From QVMG01 sp032073245 (GTDB lineage: Bacteria; Bacteroidota; Bacteroidia; Bacteroidales; Tannerellaceae): DNA of 64,000 nt. The stretch covers positions 1 to 64,000 of the forward strand of contig DAMANX010000007.1 of NCBI GenBank assembly GCA_032073245.1. The letters run 5' to 3'. Shown here in pieces: positions 1 through 9,027 of the stretch (position 1 is the first letter of the stretch; the number at the start of each line of letters is the position of its first letter). The notes below the pieces were generated by a model, which worked only from the letters and a program-made list of their open reading frames with translations, was not told the DNA's origin and did no database searches. The position numbers and the translations under genes are program-made.

Positions 1-348
1 CCAAATAAATACACACATTTTAACATCGCTGTCAAAATTTTGTCATGTACTTAGAATTACACGCAAGTGTAATATTTTTTAACATGTCATTTGGGTGGTG
101 AAAGTCTACGATCTGTTTCATTTTGATAGTAGAAGAAGATTCTCTTTCTAACTTTTTTGTTTTCGGTTTTTCCTTAATGTCTTGATTCTATTTCTTTTTC
201 ATTTTGTCATTAGAGGGTATATCTTTTGATATTTCTCTCTTTTTATGTTATTCTATTTTTAAATAAAAGATACAAAATAGTTGTTTATGATGTAATTTTG
301 TAAAATTATTCTATATTTGTTGACTAGATACCGTTAAATTGAGAATTT
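1..348. other. AT-rich upstream region without a gene
   Basis: I see no convincing coding region or RNA gene in this leader stretch. It is strongly AT-rich and ends in a possible promoter for the gene starting at 349. The gene to its left lies outside the window. Confidence 0.6.
312..319 (+). promoter_or_regulatory. Candidate -7 element for the 349-6725 operon
   Basis: TATATTTG matches the Bacteroidetes -7 consensus TAnnTTTG and lies 30 bases before the start codon at 349. A TTTG occurs at 297-300, but its 11-base spacing is shorter than the usual 19-21, so only the -7 half is supported. Confidence 0.35.
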
Positions 349-1074
349 ATGAAATTAAACACGATACTAATTGTTATCCTTTTTATGCATATAGGCGGCA
401 GGCTTCTATATGCACAAGATGTAGATAAAAGAAATGAAATAACTACAGAGAGCGTGATTGAAAAGTACCTTGAGTATGCAGAAGATCATGCTGTTATTTT
501 TAATGGTAAAGAGCAGGTTCCTTATGAAATTAGTGCTACTAATCATCCTTATTTGATTACTTCACGATATACTGTTGGAGAAATATGGCACAATCAAATA
601 TTATATAAAAATATCCTATTAAGATATGATCTTTATCGGGATGAGTTGGTCGTTTTGACTCCTGGTAACTCGTATAATATTGTTCTTGAAAAAGAAAAGG
701 TTAACGAGGCTACTATAGATAATTACCGGATAATCCGTCATGATGAAGGCATTTGGCCAAATATACCACAGGGAAACTATCTGTTGTTATTACATGATGG
801 AAATTATCCTGTTATTAGAAAAAACAATACAATTCGGGATAGAAAGATTGTAGATAGACGTGTGGAATACACCTATCGTATAAGAGAGCAATATTATGTT
901 TATAAAGATGGATTATGCCATCAAGTCTCAAACAAAAGATCATTGTTGAAACTTTTTCCGGATAAAAGGAAGGAGTTGGACACTTATATCAAACAAAAGA
1001 AGCTGAATTTCAGGAATGATAAAGAGCAATCGATAGTTGATATTGTAGAATATTATGAGGAGATAAAAAGATGA
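349..1074 (+). CDS. Secreted protein of unknown function, first gene of a TonB receptor locus
   Basis: This 241-residue protein begins with a hydrophobic signal peptide (about residues 1-22, ending in LYAQ), so it is probably exported to the periplasm or outer membrane. I recognise no domain. The mature part is rich in charged residues and Tyr, and its C-terminal third is basic. The stop overlaps the start of the TonB-dependent receptor by four bases (ATGA at 1071-1074), which indicates translational coupling. An accessory role for that receptor is inferred only from position. Confidence 0.8.
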   Translation: MKLNTILIVILFMHIGGRLLYAQDVDKRNEITTESVIEKYLEYAEDHAVIFNGKEQVPYEISATNHPYLITSRYTVGEIWHNQILYKNILLRYDLYRDELVVLTPGNSYNIVLEKEKVNEATIDNYRIIRHDEGIWPNIPQGNYLLLLHDGNYPVIRKNNTIRDRKIVDRRVEYTYRIREQYYVYKDGLCHQVSNKRSLLKLFPDKRKELDTYIKQKKLNFRNDKEQSIVDIVEYYEEIKR

Positions 1075-3821
1075 AAGCACGAAAAATCTATATACTATTA
1101 GCCTTATTCTCTTTGTTTGCAACAGGTTGGGCACAACATAAGGTGATTTTAAATCTGGAGAATGTACCAGTGGAAGAACTTTTTAATCAGATTGAGCAAC
1201 AGAGTGGATATAAAATATATTGTAATCCTTCAGAATTGGACTCTCTTGTAGTTTCAGTGAAAAGTGTTGATGAATTCCCACAGGAAGTATTGCAAAAAGC
1301 TTTTGAAGGGACGATGTTTCAGGTATCTCATTTTGAAAATCAACAACTTCTATTCGTCTTGAAAAATCGTCAGTTGGTTACTGAAATATCGGAAGATTAT
1401 TTTCACTTGAAGCAGAATGTAGAAAGGGGTTTATCTGACTATTATTTACTTAATCCTATAGAACAAAAAGCAACTTCTGAAAATAAGGTATACACTATTG
1501 GGGATGAATCACAAACTAATATTCCGGAAAAAGTGCAATTGACCGGAATTGTTACCGATTTTCGTACTGGAGAACCTATTGTAGGTGCTGTAATTTATGA
1601 TGAGAAAACTATGTCGGGTGCCACGACTGACGCATATGGCTATTACTCTCTTTCGTTATCTTCTGGACGCCAACGTTTGTTAATTCGTGGGATTGGCTTA
1701 AAGGATACCCAACGCCAGGTTCAATTATTCGATAATGGGAAATTAGATATAGAATTAGAGGAGCAGGTTTATTCGTTGAAAGAGGTAACTGTCACTTCAG
1801 AGCGCTTGGCTCGTGTACAAAGTACGACATTGGGAGTGGAGCGTATGCAAATAAAAGATATAAAGAATATCCCTACAGCTTTTGGTGAAGTAGATGTAAT
1901 CCGGGTTGTAATGATGCTCCCCGGAGTAAAATCGGTAGGAGAGGCATCTAGCGGATTTAATGTGCGTGGTGGCTCAACCGATCAGAATTTGATTTTATTC
2001 AATAGTGGTACAATTTACAATCCAACTCACCTGTTTGGATTCTTCTCTGCTTTTAATCCTGATCTGGTGAAAGATATAGAACTATATAAAAGTAGTATTC
2101 CATCCAAATATGGAGGACGAATTTCATCTGTTTTAGAAATTAACGCACGTGAAGGTAATAAGAAGGAATTTACGGGGCAGGTTAGCTTGGGTCTATTGAC
2201 CAGCCGGGCTACAATAGAGGGACCTATCGGTAAGAATACTTCTTTTATTCTGGGAGGGCGTACAACTTATTCTGATTGGATGTTGAACCTGTTACCGGAA
2301 AAAAGTGGTTATAAAGATGGAAAAGCCGGTTTTTATGATCTGAATGCAATTATTGACCATAAATTCTCAGAAAAGGATAATCTTTACATTAGTAGTTATT
2401 TCAGTAATGACCATTTTCGCTTTGAATCTGATGAACGTTATGGTTATACCAATGCAAATGCCTCCGCAAAGTGGCGGCATATTTATGATAGCCGACTAAT
2501 AAGTACTTTAACGGGTGGTTATGATTATTATGGATATCGAACAGAGGCAAATGAAAACCAGTCTGCAGCCTACAAGATGAACTTTGATGTAAATCAGGCT
2601 TTTGTGAAGCTGGACTTTACCAAATATTTGAATGATTCGCATACTCTGGATTTTGGATTAAACTCTATTCTCTATATATTGAACCCAGGAACATTTAAAC
2701 CAAACTCTGATTCGTCTCTTGTGGTAATGGATAAGATACAGGAAGAGCATGCTTTAGAAACATCTGTTTATTTAGCTGATCGATGGGAAATTACCCCTAA
2801 GTTTTCGATTGATGCCGGTATCCGTTATACAATGTTCAATGCTATGGGGCCACGTTCTTATAATTTATATGATCCTACATCTTTGCCCAATGAAGCAAAT
2901 ATAACTGGTAGGGAAAATGTGGAAGGATGGAAAGCTTTTAAAACATACCATGCTCCTGAGTTTCGATTGTCTGCACGTTATGCTTTTTCCAATGATTTTT
3001 CTGTTAAAGCTGGAGCAAATACTTTACGCCAATATATTCACAAACTTTCAAATACCACAGTTATGTCTCCAACAGATACGTGGAAACTGAGCGATGCAAA
3101 TATCAAACCTCAGAAGGGAATGCAGGTTGCAGCGGGTATTTATAAAAACTTCCTCGATAATACAATTGAAACTTCTTTTGAAGGATATTATAAAACCATG
3201 GAAGACTATCTTGACTACCGCAGTGGAGCTCAATTGACAATGAACCATCATATAGAGACGGATGTAATTAATACTACCGGCCGTGCTTACGGATTGGAAT
3301 TCATGGTGAAAAAAACTCAGGGGAAATTGAATGGTTGGATTAGTTATTCCTATTCACGTACCCAACTCAAACAAGATGATTCGAGAGTAGAGGATCCTGT
3401 CAATAATGGAAAATGGTACAATGCAGATTATGATAAACCACATGAGTTTAAACTTGCAGGAAACTATAAGTTCACTCAACGATATAGTGTCTCTTTAAAT
3501 TGCGATTACAGTACAGGGCGTCCAATTACTTTGCCAACATCTAAATACGAATATGCAGGAACTGAATTTGTTCATTATTCGGAACGTAATCAATATAGGA
3601 TTCCTGACTTTTTCCGTTTAGACCTATCTTTTAATATTGAACCAAGCCACCATTTAACATTATTGACACATAGTATGATATCTTTTGGTGTTTATAATCT
3701 GACCGGAAGAAAGAATGCTTATTCTGTTTATTATATATCTGAAAATGGGGCATTAAAGGGATATAAGATGGCTATATTCGGTGCTCCTATACCTTATTTG
3801 TCCTATAATATTAAATTTTAG
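1071..3821 (+). CDS. STN-domain TonB-dependent outer-membrane receptor
   Basis: A 916-residue outer-membrane transporter. The order is signal peptide (1-21), STN domain (about 22-80), carboxypeptidase-regulatory-like beta-sandwich (about 155-240), plug (about 260-370, with NVRGGSTDQN and a KYGGRISSVLE stretch) and a 22-strand-type barrel ending in YNIKF. An STN domain normally transmits ligand occupancy to a FecR anti-sigma factor, yet none is adjacent. The downstream DUF4249 lipoprotein is the usual partner of this receptor class. The substrate cannot be predicted. It is paralogous to the receptor at 47503-50241, with the same domain order and similar plug motifs. Confidence 0.9.
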   Translation: MKARKIYILLALFSLFATGWAQHKVILNLENVPVEELFNQIEQQSGYKIYCNPSELDSLVVSVKSVDEFPQEVLQKAFEGTMFQVSHFENQQLLFVLKNRQLVTEISEDYFHLKQNVERGLSDYYLLNPIEQKATSENKVYTIGDESQTNIPEKVQLTGIVTDFRTGEPIVGAVIYDEKTMSGATTDAYGYYSLSLSSGRQRLLIRGIGLKDTQRQVQLFDNGKLDIELEEQVYSLKEVTVTSERLARVQSTTLGVERMQIKDIKNIPTAFGEVDVIRVVMMLPGVKSVGEASSGFNVRGGSTDQNLILFNSGTIYNPTHLFGFFSAFNPDLVKDIELYKSSIPSKYGGRISSVLEINAREGNKKEFTGQVSLGLLTSRATIEGPIGKNTSFILGGRTTYSDWMLNLLPEKSGYKDGKAGFYDLNAIIDHKFSEKDNLYISSYFSNDHFRFESDERYGYTNANASAKWRHIYDSRLISTLTGGYDYYGYRTEANENQSAAYKMNFDVNQAFVKLDFTKYLNDSHTLDFGLNSILYILNPGTFKPNSDSSLVVMDKIQEEHALETSVYLADRWEITPKFSIDAGIRYTMFNAMGPRSYNLYDPTSLPNEANITGRENVEGWKAFKTYHAPEFRLSARYAFSNDFSVKAGANTLRQYIHKLSNTTVMSPTDTWKLSDANIKPQKGMQVAAGIYKNFLDNTIETSFEGYYKTMEDYLDYRSGAQLTMNHHIETDVINTTGRAYGLEFMVKKTQGKLNGWISYSYSRTQLKQDDSRVEDPVNNGKWYNADYDKPHEFKLAGNYKFTQRYSVSLNCDYSTGRPITLPTSKYEYAGTEFVHYSERNQYRIPDFFRLDLSFNIEPSHHLTLLTHSMISFGVYNLTGRKNAYSVYYISENGALKGYKMAIFGAPIPYLSYNIKF

Positions 3822-3825
3822 AAAG

Positions 3826-4995
3826 ATGAAAGAACTAAGACTAATATCAACAATATTAATAGGGATCTTTTGTTTAACCAACTGTATAACTCCCTATGAA
3901 CCGGAAGATGTAAAAAGCACAGCCGGACTTTTGGTTGTAGAAGGTAAAATTCTGGAACAATCAGGGACATATGTTCAATTGAGCCGTACCAAATCTATAA
4001 ATGAATCTGATAAAGATTATGAGAAAATAGATAATGCAAATGTTAAATTGCTATGCAGTAATGGTCAGGAGTGGAACTTACAACCTAAAATGGATGAGGG
4101 GGAGAGAGTTGCAGGTACTTACATACTCCAAGAAGAATTCCTTTATGATATGACACAAACCTATGCTTTCGACATAAAAATAAATGGTTCACATTATCAA
4201 TCGGAATTTGTTACTCCTATAAAAACACCGGAGATTAGTGACGTAAAATATAAAACAGAAGACAATGGGACGCAAGTGAATATTCTTGTTTCAACACAAG
4301 ATCCTAACAATGAGGTGCTTTATTATCGTTGGGATTGCCAGGAGGATTGGGAATTGGTGACTAAACATTTAGTTACCCAATATTGGGATCCGGATAGGAA
4401 AGAGGTAATGACTATTTACGATTTAGATAAATTTAATCTGTATTATTGTTGGACTAATCGTGACCCTTCAAATTTTGCACTTGGGTCAGCGAAGGAGCAT
4501 GTTTCAGCCACTATTATTGATCATACTGTTTTAGAACTGGAAGGAGGTAAGGATACCAGATTTACTTATCTTTATAGTGTGCTGGTAAAGCAGTATGGAA
4601 TTGATAAAAAAGCACATACCTATTTTAGCCAAGTTAAATCCTATATTGAAGAGATGGGAGGGCTTTTTGCGCCGCAACCTACAGATTTAAAAGGTAATAT
4701 ATATTGCCTGAGTAACCCTGAAGAAAAAGTGATCGGGTATGTTTTTGCTGCTACAGAAACTTCACGCCGTCTTTTCATTGATGCAAAAGATGTACCTGAA
4801 ATGAAATATATATACCCACAAAGTAATGAACAACTTTTTCCACCAAATGAATCAATGGCAGCTTATAATGCCGGATTGGGAATCTTGTATTCTGATCCAG
4901 ACGGATATTATTGGATCAATCGGCGTTGTGTTGATTGTAGGGCTTTAGGTGGCACAAAAAATAAACCTGAGTGGTGGCCGACTGATCATAATTAA
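3826..4995 (+). CDS. DUF4249 family lipoprotein
   Basis: A 389-residue lipoprotein with lipobox cysteine in FCLTNC. The overall pattern matches DUF4249: an N-terminal beta-sandwich opening with a LLVVEGKI-like strand, then a long beta-rich domain ending in a Cys-containing tail (RRCVDCRALGG). The ATG at 3826 is chosen because it directly precedes the lipoprotein signal; an upstream in-frame start at 3781 would overlap the receptor. DUF4249 proteins usually follow STN TonB receptors and are thought to be surface partners of them. A second copy lies at 50245-51279. Confidence 0.85.
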   Translation: MKELRLISTILIGIFCLTNCITPYEPEDVKSTAGLLVVEGKILEQSGTYVQLSRTKSINESDKDYEKIDNANVKLLCSNGQEWNLQPKMDEGERVAGTYILQEEFLYDMTQTYAFDIKINGSHYQSEFVTPIKTPEISDVKYKTEDNGTQVNILVSTQDPNNEVLYYRWDCQEDWELVTKHLVTQYWDPDRKEVMTIYDLDKFNLYYCWTNRDPSNFALGSAKEHVSATIIDHTVLELEGGKDTRFTYLYSVLVKQYGIDKKAHTYFSQVKSYIEEMGGLFAPQPTDLKGNIYCLSNPEEKVIGYVFAATETSRRLFIDAKDVPEMKYIYPQSNEQLFPPNESMAAYNAGLGILYSDPDGYYWINRRCVDCRALGGTKNKPEWWPTDHN

Positions 4996-5060
4996 ACTGT
5001 TTTATGAATGAAAAGTTTGGGAAAGTTTTATCAAAAAAAGATCTAAAAAGAATATTAGAT

Positions 5061-6725
5061 ATGAAAAAGTTCTTTCTATTTATTATCACTCTACAGTTCT
5101 CCTTCCTTGTAAATGCACAAATGACAGAGCGGGAACGTATATATGTTCAGACAGATAAGCAACTCTATATAGCAGGAGAGTTATTATGGATGAAAATGTA
5201 TACAACAGATGATGAGGGGAAGTTAATGGCGTTAAGTAAAGTCGGTTATGTTGAGTTACTTTCGGATTCTATACCGGAAGTTCAGGTGAAGCTGGATATT
5301 CAGAATGGCTCAGGTATGGGCTGGTTGGAACTGTCTCCGATGCTATCAACGGGTTATTATCGTCTTATTGCATATACAAGGAATATGCATAATGAAGGAG
5401 CTGATGTCTATTTTGAGAAAACTATAGGAATACTTAATCCCTACATACGGAATGAGGAAACTATAGATAGTGCTGACAATAAAACTGTGCATCTTGATAT
5501 ATCTTCAGATGTTCGTTTGAATAGCAATATAATAACTGACCAAACACAATATGGTACGCGTAGTAGAGGAGAAATACGTTTAACAAATCTTCCTTCAGAG
5601 GATATATCTCTGGCAGTATCTATTGCCGGAGTAGATCCTCTTTTCGAACCGTCTGCTTTGCTCAAAGAATGGAAGGATAAGCTTCCCCGAAATTTAACAG
5701 GAACTATTAGTAATAAATATATTCCTGAATATGAAGGTGTGATCATTGATGGGCGGTTGATTAATATGGAAACAGGTGATATTGAAAAAGAAAAAACAGT
5801 TACAACACTTTTATCTTTTCCGGGTAAAGATATACAGGTTTATGGAGGGAAAATTAATAAAGAAGGGCAAGTCTCTTTTTTGACTCATCAAATTGCAGGA
5901 CGTAAAGAACTCGTGACAACAGCTCATAATAATTACAATAAAAATTACCGGGTGGATATACTCTCGCCTTTTGTCTCTCATTTACCCAAAAAGTTACCAC
6001 AATTAAAGATTGATAGTACATGGCATGATTATCTTGAAAAACGGAGCATGGAGGTACAAATAGTAGAAGCATATACTGCTGATTCCTTAAGCCGGGTAAA
6101 ACCTTTGCCTACTTATTTTAATTATAAGCCATATAGGGAATACGTGCTTGATGAATATACGCGTTTTAACCGGATGGATGAAATATTTATAGAGTTTATA
6201 AACTGTGCGCGTATTAGAAGAGAAGGAAATCAGAGGATTCTTAATACTCTGAATGAAAGGATGGATGGATTTGCAACAGGAAAAACACTGGTGCTTCTGG
6301 ATAATATACCGGTACTTGATCATGAATTAATGATTAATTATAATCCTTTACTGGTTAATAAAATAAGTGTTTATTTAGGGCGGTACATTTTTGGAAAGCA
6401 AATATATGAAGGTATAATCTCATTTTCTACTTATAATAATAATTACCCGGGTATCACATTTGGTGAAAATACCCAATTGTTTGATTATGAGGGCACCCAA
6501 ACTTATCGTTATTTTTATGCTCCTAAATATAATGAAGCAAGTTCATCGCGGATGCCGGATTTTCGGCATACCTTGCTATGGGAACCTGATTTAAATAGTT
6601 CGGGAGAAGATATTGTTATTCCTTTTTATACTTCTGATGTTCCTGGATATTATCGTGTTACTGTGGAAGGTATAGGCAAGGAAGGTACCATAATAAGTAC
6701 TTCTCATACGATTGAAGTGAAATAA
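5061..6725 (+). CDS. Exported macroglobulin-like (MG2 domain) protein
   Basis: A 554-residue exported protein with a signal peptide (1-19, ending VNAQ). The stretch just after it (ERIYVQTDKQLYIAGE) is typical of an alpha-2-macroglobulin MG2 domain, followed by further beta-sandwich segments. I see no thioester CxEQ motif and no bait region, so it is not a complete protease-trap protein. It closes the operon begun at 349. Similar MG2-only proteins occur beside TonB receptors in Bacteroidales, where their role is unknown. The ATG at 5061 starts the signal peptide, so the earlier in-frame ATG at 5004 is unlikely. Confidence 0.8.
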   Translation: MKKFFLFIITLQFSFLVNAQMTERERIYVQTDKQLYIAGELLWMKMYTTDDEGKLMALSKVGYVELLSDSIPEVQVKLDIQNGSGMGWLELSPMLSTGYYRLIAYTRNMHNEGADVYFEKTIGILNPYIRNEETIDSADNKTVHLDISSDVRLNSNIITDQTQYGTRSRGEIRLTNLPSEDISLAVSIAGVDPLFEPSALLKEWKDKLPRNLTGTISNKYIPEYEGVIIDGRLINMETGDIEKEKTVTTLLSFPGKDIQVYGGKINKEGQVSFLTHQIAGRKELVTTAHNNYNKNYRVDILSPFVSHLPKKLPQLKIDSTWHDYLEKRSMEVQIVEAYTADSLSRVKPLPTYFNYKPYREYVLDEYTRFNRMDEIFIEFINCARIRREGNQRILNTLNERMDGFATGKTLVLLDNIPVLDHELMINYNPLLVNKISVYLGRYIFGKQIYEGIISFSTYNNNYPGITFGENTQLFDYEGTQTYRYFYAPKYNEASSSRMPDFRHTLLWEPDLNSSGEDIVIPFYTSDVPGYYRVTVEGIGKEGTIISTSHTIEVK

Positions 6726-6741
6726 TATTTCGAATATAATT

Positions 6742-7305
6742 TTATTCTTTTGTAAAATATTTTCTGACTTTCTCAGGCAAGAAAAAACGGACATCTTTTC
6801 CGTTTTGAAAAGATTTCCGGATAAATGTGGATGATATTTCAATTAATGGAGCATCCATTAGTTTGATATATGCATAGTTTTCCGGAATATGAATTGGATA
6901 TCCAAGGCGGGGATATACAAGAACAGGATAGTTGGAAAGAATTGATTCATGTTCTTTCCATCGGCCTATATTCATCCAGTTATCAGCACCCATAATAAAA
7001 GAAAAATGATAATCTGGGTACGTTTTTTTTAAGGCTCTTAAAGTGTCTATGGTGTATGTAGGACGGGGAAGGTGAAATTCGAAATCACTTGCTTTGAAGC
7101 GTGAGTCATGTCCAATGGCAGCTTCGGCCATTTCAAGACGTAATTGGTCATCTAAAAGGCTATTACTTTTCTTTAAAGGATTCTGTGGCGTGACAAGAAA
7201 CCATATTTCATCTAATTCTTCATAAACACAAATCCAATTAGCCAAAGCTAAATGCCCTATATGTATAGGATTAAAGGAGCCTGAGAAAATACCCACTTGT
7301 TTCAT
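6742..7305 (-). CDS. nadD: Nicotinate-nucleotide adenylyltransferase
   Basis: A 187-residue cytosolic enzyme that adenylates nicotinate mononucleotide to deamido-NAD+ in NAD synthesis. The nucleotidyltransferase signature GSFNPIHIGH sits at residues 8-17, and the second motif ISSTFIRKS is near the C-terminus. The length is normal for NadD. The start overlaps the end of gmk by four bases, so the two are translated from one mRNA (yicC-gmk-nadD). It is convergent with the macroglobulin-like gene, with a 16-base gap. Confidence 0.95.
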   Translation of the reverse strand: MKQVGIFSGSFNPIHIGHLALANWICVYEELDEIWFLVTPQNPLKKSNSLLDDQLRLEMAEAAIGHDSRFKASDFEFHLPRPTYTIDTLRALKKTYPDYHFSFIMGADNWMNIGRWKEHESILSNYPVLVYPRLGYPIHIPENYAYIKLMDAPLIEISSTFIRKSFQNGKDVRFFLPEKVRKYFTKE

Positions 7306-7871
7306 TGTTTCAGAAAATCTTTTATCACAAGGTGTGCTTCCCGCTGTGCCTGTTCTAGATTATCATTGTTGATAACCACGTCAAAATGGGAGATAAAACT
7401 TAATTCGAACTCGGCTTTAGCCAGACGGCTTTCAATTGTTTCAGGAGTATCGGTTCCTCTGGATTCGAGTCGTCGGCGTAATTCTTCCAAATGTGGGGGA
7501 CGGATAAATATAGAAAGCGCCCGATCCCCATAATATTCTTTAATATTACATCCGCCTACTACGTCCACATCGAATATCACATTATTTCCATCATTCAATA
7601 TTCTTTCAACCTCACTTTTCAATGTTCCGTAAAATTTATCTGTGTACACCTCTTCGTACTCCAGAAATTCTCCGGCTTCTATCTGTTGGCGGAAATCATC
7701 AGGAGTAAGGAAATAATACTCCACACCATTCTTTTCTTCACCACGTGGTTTCCTGCTTGTGGCAGATATTGAGAAATGAAGATTTAAATCCTTGTATTGT
7801 AATAGGTGATTGATAATAGTGGATTTTCCGGATCCCGACGGTGCGGAGAATATGATTAATTTGCCAGCCAT
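7302..7871 (-). CDS. gmk: Guanylate kinase
   Basis: A 189-residue cytosolic enzyme that phosphorylates GMP to GDP with ATP. The P-loop SAPSGSGKST is at residues 8-17, followed by the GMP-binding segment (TSRKPRGEEKNGVEYYF) and the lid region. The length is typical. It is the middle gene of yicC-gmk-nadD. Its leader is unusual: a heptamer-repeat inverted repeat fills nearly the whole gap between the yicC stop and this start. Confidence 0.96.
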   Translation of the reverse strand: MAGKLIIFSAPSGSGKSTIINHLLQYKDLNLHFSISATSRKPRGEEKNGVEYYFLTPDDFRQQIEAGEFLEYEEVYTDKFYGTLKSEVERILNDGNNVIFDVDVVGGCNIKEYYGDRALSIFIRPPHLEELRRRLESRGTDTPETIESRLAKAEFELSFISHFDVVINNDNLEQAQREAHLVIKDFLKQ

Positions 7872-7877
7872 GAAATT

Positions 7878-7935
7878 TAACGATTAATGATTAACGATTA
7901 ACGGAGTAATTTTAATTAATCGTTAATCGTTATTA
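7878..7935 (-). repeat. Heptamer inverted repeat in the gmk leader (TTAATCG type)
   Basis: Read on the plus strand, the left arm (7878-7905) is four tandem heptamers TAACGAT/TAATGAT/TAACGAT/TAACGGA. The right arm (7914-7935) is ATTAATC/GTTAATC/GTTATTA. The arms are complementary over at least 17 bases with one mismatch, separated by about eight bases. The right arm runs into the yicC stop codon and the left arm ends seven bases before the gmk start. It resembles the elements at 8811, 31201, 34777 and 41468. Confidence 0.8.
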
Positions 7936-8805
7936 TAGTACATTTAAAATTTGTTCCTTGATTTGTTCCAGTTCATCTTTCATCTGCACAACCAGTTTTT
8001 GCATTTCAACATGGTTGCTTTTTGAACCCAGGGTATTAATTTCTCTGCCGATCTCCTGGGCAATAAATCCTAGTTTTTTGCCTTGTCCTTGTCCTTCTTT
8101 TATGGTATTGAGGAAATATTTCAGGTGATTATCAAGCCGGCTCTTTTCTTCATTGATATCCAATTTTTCAATGTAATATATCATCTCCTGTTCAAAACGG
8201 TTCTTGTCATAATCTTTTTCAACCACCTTTTCAAGATTGTCTATGATACGTGCTTTAATCTTTTCAATGCGTTCGCCTTCATACTTTTCGATTTCAGTAA
8301 GAAGATTATCAATACTGGCAATCTTCTTTTCAAAAAGTTTGAAAAGCATTTCACCTTCCTGACGTCGGAATTCTTTTAATTGAGCAATAGCACTTTTTAC
8401 AGTAGTAAGAATCACAATCCATTCCGATTCATCTACATCAGCAACTTCGGTCTTTATTGCTTCAGGTAGACGTAGCAGAGTCTGAAACCAATCAGAAGGA
8501 ACTTCAATATTCAGCCCTTTTGCTATCTCTTTAATTTGATTATAATAGTTTTCAACAGCAACCACGTTAATGTGGGTAGGAGTATCTTTTCCTATATATT
8601 CGATAAAGATATTAAATTCAATTTTTCCGCGTTCCAATGATTGATGTAACAGTGTGCGTATCTCCATCTCCTTTTCCTTATATGCAGAAGGAATCCGGGT
8701 TGAAAGATCCAATTGTTTACTATTTAAAGCTTTTATTTCTACTGTTACTTTTTTGGAAGGAAGTTCAGCTGTAACTTTACCGAACCCTGTCATTGATTGT
8801 ATCAT
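7933..8805 (-). CDS. yicC: YicC/YloC family endoribonuclease
   Basis: A 290-residue protein that opens with MIQSMTGFGK, the family hallmark, followed by the YicC N-terminal domain (about 1-155) and a C-terminal DUF1732 domain (about 205-290) with the conserved GKKLGFIAQEIGREINTLGSK region. Members are Mn2+-dependent endoribonucleases, described in E. coli and Bacillus. The family is often next to gmk, as here. The C-terminal half is predicted largely helical and charged. Confidence 0.93.
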   Translation of the reverse strand: MIQSMTGFGKVTAELPSKKVTVEIKALNSKQLDLSTRIPSAYKEKEMEIRTLLHQSLERGKIEFNIFIEYIGKDTPTHINVVAVENYYNQIKEIAKGLNIEVPSDWFQTLLRLPEAIKTEVADVDESEWIVILTTVKSAIAQLKEFRRQEGEMLFKLFEKKIASIDNLLTEIEKYEGERIEKIKARIIDNLEKVVEKDYDKNRFEQEMIYYIEKLDINEEKSRLDNHLKYFLNTIKEGQGQGKKLGFIAQEIGREINTLGSKSNHVEMQKLVVQMKDELEQIKEQILNVL

Positions 8806-8810
8806 ATTTT

Positions 8811-8850
8811 TTAGTAGTAAGTAGCAAGTAGTAGGTAGTAAGTAGACAAT
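8811..8850 (-). repeat. Heptamer repeat arm in the yicC leader (CTACTAA type)
   Basis: Five degenerate heptamers (plus strand AGTAGTA/AGTAGCA/AGTAGTA/GGTAGTA/AGTAGAC) lie five bases before the yicC start. Read in the yicC sense the leader is ATTGTCTACTTACTACC and onward to ACTACTAA. The matching inverted arm is at 8985-9025, so both divergent genes carry nearly the same leader immediately before ATG. Confidence 0.8.
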
Positions 8851-8887
8851 AATCTATCACTGTTATACATTCTTACTTAATTTGGGA

Positions 8888-8895
8888 CAAAGGTA
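8888..8895 (-). promoter_or_regulatory. Candidate -7 element for yicC-gmk-nadD
   Basis: Minus-strand TACCTTTG matches TAnnTTTG and is followed by GTCCCAAATT, a context also seen before the epimerase gene at 23329. It lies 83 bases before the yicC start. No clear -33 TTTG is present. Confidence 0.4.
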
Positions 8896-8937
8896 GGTTA
8901 TTTCCGGCATAGATTAAGCCGATTGAATTTGTTTTTG

Positions 8938-8945
8938 TATTTTTG
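8938..8945 (+). promoter_or_regulatory. Candidate -7 element for tsaB
   Basis: TATTTTTG matches TAnnTTTG and lies 83 bases before the tsaB start, the mirror of the yicC promoter distance. I cannot place a convincing -33 box. Confidence 0.35.
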
Positions 8946-8984
8946 CCTGAAAATAAACGTTGAGCAAGTAAATCGTTATGGCCC

Positions 8985-9025
8985 ATTGTCTACTAACTAG
9001 TTACTACTCATCACTAACTACTAAA
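8985..9025 (+). repeat. Heptamer repeat arm in the tsaB leader (CTACTAA type)
   Basis: The sequence from 8990 divides into CTACTAA/CTAGTTA/CTACTCA/TCACTAA/CTACTAA and ends two bases before the ATG at 9028. It is the inverted partner of 8811-8850, including the shared outer ATTGTC, with about 135 bases of divergent promoter region between the arms. Confidence 0.8.
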
Positions 9026-9027
9026 AT

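Noticed and set aside
5061..6725. Complete alpha-2-macroglobulin protease trap
   Set aside because: Only MG2-like beta domains are visible; the thioester motif and bait region are absent and the protein is far too short.
8083..8379. 98-codon open frame opposite yicC
   Set aside because: It is a Phe/Ile-rich shadow of the well-supported yicC reading frame, with no start context of its own.
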